From assembly GCF_023734775.1 (NCBI RefSeq), contig NZ_AP025735.1:5904-69903 (forward strand): a stretch of 64,000 nucleotides of DNA, in the 5' to 3' direction. Origin of the DNA: Nostoc cf. commune SO-36 (GTDB lineage: Bacteria; Cyanobacteriota; Cyanobacteriia; Cyanobacteriales; Nostocaceae). Below the pieces are notes generated by a model that saw only the letters and a program-made list of their open reading frames with translations, was not told the origin of the DNA and searched no databases. Of this stretch, positions 16,508 through 22,269 are shown in pieces (positions within the stretch are counted from its first letter, which is position 1; every line of letters begins with the position of its first letter). The translations under genes and the position numbers were made by a program.

Positions 16508-16981
16508 TTAGAAAAGACTCAACTGCTGTGGATCATCAAGCCAATCCGGCCGCCAGCTTCTATCGCCATATCTAAATTCAAAAATCGGAAATAAGTATAT
16601 CTGCAATCCTCGATATTTAGCATAAGCAATTGTTAACCAAGTTCCACTACCACCACCAACAACATTAGACCCAGGCTTGCAAACATCAGGGCATAATTTA
16701 TTAGGAAAAGCATACAACCAAGGGTCATTTAGTTGTGCGATCGCATCTATCATTCTTTTGCTACGTTTCGCAAACTGCCAGGGTTGTTTACCCTCAGTTT
16801 CAAACACAGTTAGTTGTTTTTCATAATACGGTGCAGCGCGTCTCACAAAGTTATCTAATCCGTCAGCGTCGCCCACGAACCAGTTAGCTTTATGAGTTGA
16901 AATAAAGTAAGCAAAGTCTTTATAAATTTTCTTCTCGTCGTCTTTAGTTAGATTTCTCGGCCCGCTAAATGCAATGTTCAT
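16508..16981 (-). CDS. SLOG-superfamily (DprA/LOG-like) nucleotide-binding protein
   Basis: A 157-residue Rossmann-like protein: IAFSGPRNLT at residues 3-12, WFVGDADGLDNFVRRAA at about 34-50, and GGSGTWLTIAYAKYRGLQIY at about 111-130. The glycine-rich loops match SLOG proteins, which bind or sense nucleotide-derived molecules. Such proteins occur both in DNA-processing (DprA) and in defence signalling. The promoter region holds a perfect CCATGTATACATGG palindrome, so it probably belongs to the regulon of the repressor at 19377. The exact substrate is unknown. Confidence 0.6.
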   Translation of the reverse strand: MNIAFSGPRNLTKDDEKKIYKDFAYFISTHKANWFVGDADGLDNFVRRAAPYYEKQLTVFETEGKQPWQFAKRSKRMIDAIAQLNDPWLYAFPNKLCPDVCKPGSNVVGGGSGTWLTIAYAKYRGLQIYLFPIFEFRYGDRSWRPDWLDDPQQLSLF

Positions 16982-17017
16982 ATCTTTAATAAAACTTTAT
17001 CCTACCTCTCAACTATA

Positions 17018-17047
17018 CCATGTATACATGGATATTTATGATATAAT
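17018..17047 (+). promoter_or_regulatory. Operator palindrome (site 2) and promoter of the small-gene array
   Basis: CCATGTATACATGG at 17018-17031 is followed by TATAAT at 17042-17047, placed as a -10 box about 29 bases before the 17076 start. The palindrome would overlap the -35 and spacer, and it also lies 36 bases upstream of the divergent SLOG gene, so one repressor could shut both. Confidence 0.6.
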
Positions 17048-17075
17048 ATAGGTGTACCCGACCAAGGACACCAAC

Positions 17076-17294
17076 ATGACACCTGACAAAAAAGCACTAT
17101 TAGACAAAGAATGTACAGCCTCAATTTTTATCCCTGAGCTTAACGATTACGTGGAGATTGTAGGCGGCAAATGCGAACAAATCGACGGCAAGCAGTACCT
17201 AAGAATTATTTGCGAAGATTCCAAAGGTAACGAAGTTTGCCTAAATCCTTCAGATTTAGAGCTTTACTTTAAGCGGTTTATTGTTCCGTTTTAA
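17076..17294 (+). CDS. Small hypothetical protein, 72 aa (array gene 1)
   Basis: I chose the ATG at 17076 (MTPDKKALLDKE) over an in-frame upstream codon because it follows a leader with CCCGACCAAGG, a variant of the array's conserved leader. The product is a small beta-rich acidic protein. It is the first gene after the operator-controlled promoter. Function unknown. Confidence 0.55.
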   Translation: MTPDKKALLDKECTASIFIPELNDYVEIVGGKCEQIDGKQYLRIICEDSKGNEVCLNPSDLELYFKRFIVPF

Positions 17295-17367
17295 TTAATC
17301 ATCTCTGCGATCGCTCCTCATGTGATCGCTTCTCTTCATCCTCTAAGAAAATCCAAAGTATCCGACC

Positions 17368-17592
17368 ATGACTAAATTTATCGTAGGCTCATACTACCAA
17401 TGTAGATCAATCTGTGATTACAACTGCATATTCAAATATGAAGTAGTGGCAAGAACAAAGACTTTTATCACCATAAAAAGCCACAACGAAACAGTAAAAA
17501 GAAAGGTTTATCTAGATGGTACAGAAGAATATTGTTACCCGCAAGGTCAATTTTCAATGTGTCCCATTTTAAGGGCAAGTTCTGGTAATTAA
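17368..17592 (+). CDS. Conserved hypothetical protein of mobile elements, 74 aa (array gene 2)
   Basis: Begins MTKFIVGSYYQCRSICDYNC and ends with a PILRAS-type tail. I recognise the pattern (Cys-rich CRSICDxNC near the start, SM.P.L.A at the end) as a small conserved protein found on phages and plasmids, of unknown function. Its start follows GTATCCGACC directly. Confidence 0.6.
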   Translation: MTKFIVGSYYQCRSICDYNCIFKYEVVARTKTFITIKSHNETVKRKVYLDGTEEYCYPQGQFSMCPILRASSGN

Positions 17593-17672
17593 ATTTTTTA
17601 GCGATCGCTTTGAACGAGCGATCGCACCCTCTCTTCATTTCATCCTCTAAGAATTTTAAAAGGTATCCGACC

Positions 17673-18074
17673 ATGACAGACTTAATGCTGCAAGAACTCA
17701 GAGAACATAACCCCGAAATCGACGAAAAAGACTGGATAATTTTAGAAGAACGTGCGATCGCTTTTGCGAAAGAAACGGAGCCGATGAGCGGAGACTTCCT
17801 AGAATTTGCAGATGGAATCATCCGGCGTATATCTCATGTTTGGCCAGATAGTGTTCAAAGTTCAACAAGTGGTAGCTGGTATTTGGGCTTATCTTATATG
17901 AGTTTTTCCGGGGGTTTATATACTGGGATTCCTAGTGAAACCCTTAGTATTCAAGAAGAAAAACGCATGGGATCGTGTTGGTTTTTCCATCACGGCTACC
18001 AAACAGCACACAATGCAATCAACGTTAAAGTTCCATGCAGGGTGTGGAAAACAACGTTAAACGCTAGCAGATAA
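17673..18074 (+). CDS. Hypothetical protein, 133 aa (array gene 3)
   Basis: The ATG at 17673 directly follows GGTATCCGACC; an upstream in-frame start would lie inside the leader and is unlikely. The N-terminal 50 residues are acidic and helical (LREHNPEIDEKDWIILEERA). The C-terminal half is Trp/Tyr/Gly-rich. No family recognised. Confidence 0.55.
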   Translation: MTDLMLQELREHNPEIDEKDWIILEERAIAFAKETEPMSGDFLEFADGIIRRISHVWPDSVQSSTSGSWYLGLSYMSFSGGLYTGIPSETLSIQEEKRMGSCWFFHHGYQTAHNAINVKVPCRVWKTTLNASR

Positions 18075-18142
18075 ACAACATTTTTGAGCGATCGCTCAAC
18101 TAAAGCGATCGCTCTCTCTTCATCCTCTAAGAATTTAAAACA

Positions 18143-18388
18143 ATGAGACATCCAATCAACCAACCTAAATACAGAATTAATCAAAAAGTGCATATTCCTT
18201 TGTGTTCAGAAGGAGGAATTATCAAGGGAATCAGATATGTAGGGAATGCAGATGACAACAACAAATTTAAGACCAACGGATGGGAGTACAACATTTATCA
18301 TTGGTCTACTTGGAACTGTGTTTACATCTGCGATAGATGGAGCGATTGGGGATGGATAACAGAATCGGAAATAGACAAGCTTAACTAA
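18143..18388 (+). CDS. Small Trp-rich hypothetical protein, 81 aa (array gene 4)
   Basis: Begins MRHPINQPKYRINQKVHIPL; the pattern is that of a small SH3-like beta barrel, with seven Trp. Its leader has CCTCTAAGAA but lacks the GTATCCGACCA element. Function unknown. Confidence 0.55.
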   Translation: MRHPINQPKYRINQKVHIPLCSEGGIIKGIRYVGNADDNNKFKTNGWEYNIYHWSTWNCVYICDRWSDWGWITESEIDKLN

Positions 18389-18465
18389 CTTTCAAGTGCG
18401 ATCGCAATCTCTGCGATCGCTCTCCCTTCACTCATCCTCTAAGAAAATTACAAGGTATCCGACCA

Positions 18466-18729
18466 ATGATTTTAGAATGGCCAACCCCAACCGTAACAGA
18501 AGATTTTTATAAAAATGATTGTCAATGGCGAGAAATCACAGAAGAAACTTATGATTGGTTTCTCGAATGTGTGCCGCCCCTCAGACAAAATGGCAGCTAT
18601 TTTTTGAATGGTGAACCTTACACTCATCTTCGTAACGGTGAAGGTGTTTATTTAGGCTGCAAAGAAGAATCAGGTAGATATTACTGCCGATTAATGACTG
18701 TGAAACAGTACGACGAACGTAAGTTCTAA
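18466..18729 (+). CDS. Hypothetical protein, 87 aa (array gene 5)
   Basis: Begins MILEWPTPTVTEDFYKND; contains YDWFLECVPPLRQNG and FLNGEPYTHL, a pattern seen in small conserved proteins of plasmids and phages (DUF1419-like). The assignment is from memory and uncertain. Full leader with two HIP1 sites, CCTCTAAGAA and GGTATCCGACCA. Confidence 0.55.
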   Translation: MILEWPTPTVTEDFYKNDCQWREITEETYDWFLECVPPLRQNGSYFLNGEPYTHLRNGEGVYLGCKEESGRYYCRLMTVKQYDERKF

Positions 18730-18836
18730 TTCATAAGCGATCGCTTATAGGGTGCGACACCGAATAGCCCCGCGCAGCGATCGCTTCTTTTTTCCTCTAA
18801 GAATTTCCACCATCTCCACCCCCACCCACCCCCCAA

Positions 18837-19319
18837 ATGCTCGAAGAACTTTGCACCTGCTCCGATACCTACGCTAAATACTCACATCTCATTAATCCAT
18901 ATTCTGAGAATTCAGAGAGTGAGCGATCGCTTTCACAATTGCAAGTTTCCATTCTCACCCCAGTTATTAACCGCTTCGGCGCTGAGAACTTTAAGCTTAC
19001 TTATGGATTTTGTAGCAAAGACTTATTAAAATTCCTCAATCGTGAAAAGTCGCGCATTTACATAAAAGTTGACCAGCACATGGCAGCAGAGCGCAACAAC
19101 AAAGGTAACTATTACTGCAAACATCTAGGTGCTGCTTGCGACTTTCAAATTGTGGGAGTTGAGAGTACAAAGGTTATTAGTTTCTTAAAAACTTTGAACT
19201 TTGATTCTATTTATTACTACGGTGAACACAAACCAATTCATGTAAGTTACTCGCAAACGCCACGGCGTAAAGTCTGGGAATTCACCGCGCAGAATACGCC
19301 AAGACCTTACGGCAATTAA
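18837..19319 (+). CDS. Peptidase M15-like (DD-carboxypeptidase fold) protein (array gene 6)
   Basis: A 160-residue protein. CKHLGAACDF (about residues 96-105) fits the HxxGxAxD zinc motif of M15/hedgehog-type peptidases, and PIHVSY (about 137-142) provides the final His. The protein has no signal peptide, so it may act on a cytoplasmic or phage-related substrate or merely share the fold. Zinc binding is inferred from the residues. Confidence 0.55.
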   Translation: MLEELCTCSDTYAKYSHLINPYSENSESERSLSQLQVSILTPVINRFGAENFKLTYGFCSKDLLKFLNREKSRIYIKVDQHMAAERNNKGNYYCKHLGAACDFQIVGVESTKVISFLKTLNFDSIYYYGEHKPIHVSYSQTPRRKVWEFTAQNTPRPYGN

Positions 19320-19376
19320 AACTTGAGTTTAGTTAACAAGCGATCGCACCTCACGCGATCGCTTTTGTTTAATCCT

Positions 19377-19613
19377 CTAAGAATTTTGCTCATCGCGCTG
19401 CAACTTCTCTCTTACCGCCTGCCTAACCCAAGCGGCTTTTTGATCTCCGGCAACGGCAATAAATTTCTCATAAAGAGATTTGGGCATTCTGAACTGAACA
19501 TTAGGGCTATCTATCGGCTCATCACCAGCCGGAACGAATAAACCACTCTCGCCCTGCTGAATTTCATAAGGTTTATCGCGCTTCATAATTTTCAAAATAT
19601 TTTTCAATCTCAT
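19377..19613 (-). CDS. Ribbon-helix-helix repressor
   Basis: A 78-residue protein from the ATG at 19613. An upstream in-frame extension would read through the operators and is rejected: AAGGGTG lies 8 bases before this ATG as a ribosome site. Residues 38-75 (PNVQFRMPKSLYEKFIAVAG, then KAAWVRQAVREKLQRDE) fit an RHH/MetJ-Arc domain. Two CCATGTATACATGG-type palindromes (19622-19635 with one mismatch, and 19649-19662) sit in its promoter, so autoregulation is likely. The same palindrome controls 17076/16981. The stop codon lies in a TTCTTAGAGG motif. Confidence 0.65.
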   Translation of the reverse strand: MRLKNILKIMKRDKPYEIQQGESGLFVPAGDEPIDSPNVQFRMPKSLYEKFIAVAGDQKAAWVRQAVREKLQRDEQNS

Positions 19614-19621
19614 GATAACAC

Positions 19622-19662
19622 CCTTGTATACATGGCAAGAATATGCTACCATGTATACATGG
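19622..19662. promoter_or_regulatory. Tandem operator palindromes (sites 3 and 4)
   Basis: CCTTGTATACATGG (19622-19635, one mismatch) and the perfect CCATGTATACATGG (19649-19662), centres 27 bases apart, fill the space between the RHH repressor and the divergent gene at 19684. Confidence 0.7.
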
Positions 19663-19683
19663 ACTTTAAAAGGTATCCGACCA

Positions 19684-20421
19684 ATGCCAACAGCAAGATT
19701 CTCTGCGAAACCTGCGGTACGCTCCGCTAACGCACACACCCGCGCTAACTATAATTACTCTCCTTTCCATCAATCTTTACTGCATGAAAATAATGGCGAG
19801 GACTATGCACTGCGCCACCTCTACAGCTTAGAAAATACAAAGGCTCTACTAACAAAGTGGGGCTGGACATCAGAACAAGTAAAAACTGGCATCGACCACG
19901 CGACCATAGACGTTTATAAAAATATTGTTTACCTCCATATCTGCAACAAAATTATTAAACGTGGACAAACTATTAAAATTCGTGGTATCTCTCGCTTTAT
20001 TAGCAAGGCTGACTATGTAGGGATATTAATAGAGCGCTGCTGGGCTAAAGCTGATCCCTACAAATTAGAACCCGGTAGCGATTGGGATGAACTTATTGCT
20101 AGAGGTAATACGGGCGATTTTTATGAACTCAAGCTGTATAAGCATGAAGTGACTTGTACTTGTCACGCCTACAGTGGGATAGAAAAAGCTTTTGAGCAAG
20201 ACAGCATTGCAACCAAACACCTGATGTTGAATGTTAAAACTCAGGGACAAATCCCAGATAAGCACATATTCGCAGTGTGGAAGTATATCGGTGCTGAAAC
20301 TCAACGCCAGTATGAGTACTGCTGGCTAAATCGAAGAGACGCGGCAGTAAACGAGATGCGAGGTAAGCAATGGGAATTTGACCCTGATTTAGAACCAGAG
20401 CGAGAGTTATTGGACTGGTAA
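19684..20421 (+). CDS. Hypothetical protein with SWIM-like cysteine motif (array gene 7)
   Basis: The ATG at 19684 follows GGTATCCGACCA directly and gives 245 residues. Near residues 153-180 it has EVTCTCHAYSGIEKAF followed by ATKHLML, which recalls the SWIM zinc finger (CxC...CxH) but lacks the third Cys. No other domain recognised. It is divergent from the RHH repressor and has two operator palindromes at its promoter, so it is probably repressed by it. Confidence 0.55.
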   Translation: MPTARFSAKPAVRSANAHTRANYNYSPFHQSLLHENNGEDYALRHLYSLENTKALLTKWGWTSEQVKTGIDHATIDVYKNIVYLHICNKIIKRGQTIKIRGISRFISKADYVGILIERCWAKADPYKLEPGSDWDELIARGNTGDFYELKLYKHEVTCTCHAYSGIEKAFEQDSIATKHLMLNVKTQGQIPDKHIFAVWKYIGAETQRQYEYCWLNRRDAAVNEMRGKQWEFDPDLEPERELLDW

Positions 20422-20516
20422 AACCCTAGTAAGACATTTCTGGCCGCCAGCCCACAGCCATAAGAGAGGGTATTGAGTCCGGGAAAAGCACAAACGTATC
20501 CGACCAAAGATCACTT

Positions 20517-20573
20517 ATGCACATTCCATCGGGCAACTTTATTTTAACACCTCACTCAGGATCAAAACAATGA
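20517..20573 (+). CDS. Possible 18-aa leader peptide coupled to the next gene
   Basis: An ATG at 20517, 14 bases after GTATCCGACCA (20495-20505), opens an 18-codon frame (MHIPSGNFILTPHSGSKQ) whose TGA overlaps the ATG of the 58-residue gene at 20570. The conserved leader and the ATGA overlap support real translation. Confidence 0.35.
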   Translation: MHIPSGNFILTPHSGSKQ

Positions 20574-20746
20574 CACTTGAACAAGCAATCGCCCTACTCA
20601 ATGAATGTTTGGAAAAACTAAACAAGGTTTTTGAAAGTAAGGATGAACTTCTTCACTGGCATGAAAACTTTGGCAACAGCTTAGAAACTGCCATGACTTT
20701 AGTAGAAAACTGTATCAGTGATTTAAGCACAGACAACGACGAGTAA
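20570..20746 (+). CDS. Small helical protein, 58 aa
   Basis: Frame from ATG 20570 to TAA 20746: MTLEQAIALLNECLEKLNKV and following, an acidic amphipathic helical protein. It overlaps the 18-codon leader by ATGA. Function unknown; might be an anti-restriction or antitoxin-sized protein, but nothing in the sequence shows this. Confidence 0.45.
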   Translation: MTLEQAIALLNECLEKLNKVFESKDELLHWHENFGNSLETAMTLVENCISDLSTDNDE

Positions 20747-20842
20747 ACCTATTGCGAGTAGTTTACCGCCGTAGGCATCGCTTAGTTTGCATCTAGGCGA
20801 TCGCTGTCGAACTCACATTAATTTATCCTCTAAGAATCTATC

Positions 20843-21232
20843 ATGACACCAGAACAAACTAATCTTTGGCTTGAAATTCAACACCGCCAGATGCTTGCAT
20901 TAGAGCAAATAGCTGAGGCAATAAACAGGTTAACTCCTAACACTGCACCAAACTATCAGCGAAATATTGAGGAGTTCAAGCGTTTTGACTGGGCTAGCAT
21001 TGACGTAATTGTTGAACGCTCAGACCAGTACGGAGCGGCGATAGTAACTTGGAAAGGATATCAGTTTATTAGGCGATCGCCATCTAATAAGTTTGGTGCT
21101 GCTGTCTGGTTTAGTCGCTGCACTGGTAAGGATGATGCAGGTGAGAATATTTACGAGCGGTTAATTACCTTCAAACCTGTATCTGATAAAGAAGTCGATC
21201 CGCTACCTGAGAAAGTTAGCCGTTATTTGTAA
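20843..21232 (+). CDS. Conserved hypothetical plasmid protein, 129 aa (last array gene)
   Basis: An N-terminal helix (residues 1-30) is followed by a compact domain, FDWASIDVIVERSDQYGAAI, then FIRRSPSNKFGAAVWFSRCT and ENIYERLITF. I recall this domain from cyanobacterial plasmid and phage proteins, where its function is not known. The start follows TATCCTCTAAGAATC. A 125-base inverted repeat lies 20 bases past its stop. Confidence 0.6.
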   Translation: MTPEQTNLWLEIQHRQMLALEQIAEAINRLTPNTAPNYQRNIEEFKRFDWASIDVIVERSDQYGAAIVTWKGYQFIRRSPSNKFGAAVWFSRCTGKDDAGENIYERLITFKPVSDKEVDPLPEKVSRYL

Positions 21233-21253
21233 TACATCGTGGGTTTCTCTTTT

Positions 21254-21378
21254 CAGCCAAAAATTGAGTGAGGCTTAGAGCCAGGCCAGCACGCATAACC
21301 GCCGCGTTTCCGCAGCAGTTTTTTCTTTGCTGTGTCTGGCTCTAAGGGCTGGCTTAGGGAACACTCAATTTTTGGCTG
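21254..21378. repeat. 125-base element with 17-bp perfect terminal inverted repeats
   Basis: CAGCCAAAAATTGAGTG (21254-21270) pairs exactly with CACTCAATTTTTGGCTG (21362-21378). Inside, CTTAGAGCCA (21274-21283) pairs exactly with TGGCTCTAAG (21337-21346). It forms a long two-part stem and might be a folded RNA, a terminator for the array or a miniature element. Confidence 0.7.
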
Positions 21379-21522
21379 GCTCCTTTGTTTTAAATTCCCA
21401 AAAAAAGCGGAAAGTGCGTTGGGCGGCTCTGCCGACTTGTTCGCGCAGCGTCTCGTTGGCGGAGCCTCTCGTAGAGAAGAGAAGCAACTTTCCAAGAAAG
21501 GGGGACGTTGCCCCCCAACAAA

Positions 21523-21879
21523 CTAACCAGCGAGAACCAACCGACCGCCAAACTGACGCGCCAACCGAGGCCGCCCCAAACACACCCGCACAACCACAGC
21601 CGGAGAGAGACACGGAACCGAGACCCGCCAACGCCGCCCTGTAAAACGAACGACACAAAAGGAACCAGGCCCGAAGAACTGGCCAGCCGCAGCCGCAGCA
21701 AAACGCACCGCCGCCAACTCAGACGCGAACGAACACACACACACCCAACTAGAAAACGCACGAGACGACGGCCGCACCACAGCAAGCCCAAGGCCAGGGA
21801 ATGAGCGGGCCAACTCGACAACCTCAACCGCTAAGGGAGCGGGACAACCGACGAACGACCGACGAACGAGAGTGGACAT
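21523..21879 (-). CDS. Candidate adenine-poor gene, 118 aa
   Basis: On the minus strand an ATG at 21879 preceded by GAGGT (spacing about 6) opens 118 codons. The frame coincides with a stretch in which the plus strand has hardly any T. The predicted protein has no Lys, Asn, Ile, Asp, Tyr or His and is rich in Arg, Val, Ala, Ser and Phe (start MSTLVRRSFVGCPAPLAVEV). A longer frame to 22041 exists but begins in an inverted repeat. The ribosome site and the match between frame and skew argue for a gene; the strange composition argues for an untranslated or simple-sequence segment. No family recognised. Confidence 0.35.
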   Translation of the reverse strand: MSTLVRRSFVGCPAPLAVEVVELARSFPGLGLAVVRPSSRAFSSWVCVCSFASELAAVRFAAAAAGQFFGPGSFCVVRFTGRRWRVSVPCLSPAVVVRVCLGRPRLARQFGGRLVLAG

Positions 21880-22269
21880 AGCAGACCTCAACGCGAAACG
21901 ACACACCGAGAAACCCCCGGCTATTTCTTTCTTGCGAAGCGTGTCAAGGGTGGCGGTGGGGGTCTGGGGGTTTCCCCCAGATATAAAAACGTAGTAACGA
22001 TTTCCCGCCACTCGCGCAGCCCTTGACGCGCGTAGCCACAATAAAAAAGCCGGGGTAGCCCTGCGGCAATGAGCGCTCCCCTTGGGGCGGGGGGGGACAT
22101 CGACCGACGAAGGAGGGAGTCAAGAAACTAACTGCGTAGCAACCTTATTCTTAATTCCGCGTAAGCGCTTTGTGGCTTGTTGCTGGCTAAAAAATACACT
22201 TAAATTAATTTATATCGAGTGTACACAGCATACATGATAAAATTTGCTTAGTATAAGAGGCAAGAACTT
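21880..22269. other. 390-bp spacer with long inverted repeat, promoter side of SNF2 gene
   Basis: Holds an imperfect 17-bp inverted repeat (21934-21950 with 22020-22036, sharing GTCAAGGG/CCCTTGAC) around a G-run/C-run stem (CTGGGGG and CCCCCAG). Further right lie G-rich runs (22077-22095) and an AT-rich stretch before the 22270 start, probably its promoter. Confidence 0.5.

Larger units (their letters stand above)
17338..20836 (+). repeat. Stereotyped spacer/leader repeated between small genes
   Basis: Spacers share an order of parts: two HIP1 octamers a few bases apart, then CTTCATCCTCTAAGAA, then GGTATCCGACCA, then the start codon. CCTCTAAGAA copies at 17340, 17644, 18124, 18436, 18794, 19374 and 20827; GTATCCGACCA copies before 17368, 17673, 18466, 19684 and 20517. 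HIP1 pairs flank the 17600, 18090, 18400 and 19345 spacers. The genes thus look like cassettes with a common end sequence. Confidence 0.7.

Noticed and set aside
17338..20836. Array spacers as true integron attC sites
   Set aside because: The spacers share leader motifs but not the paired R/L box architecture of attC, and no integron integrase is nearby. Described only as cassette-like.
21508..21804. Plus-strand 98-codon ORF through the T-poor segment
   Set aside because: Extremely basic low-complexity product, no ribosome site, and an artefact of stop codons being rare where T is nearly absent. The minus-strand frame is better supported.
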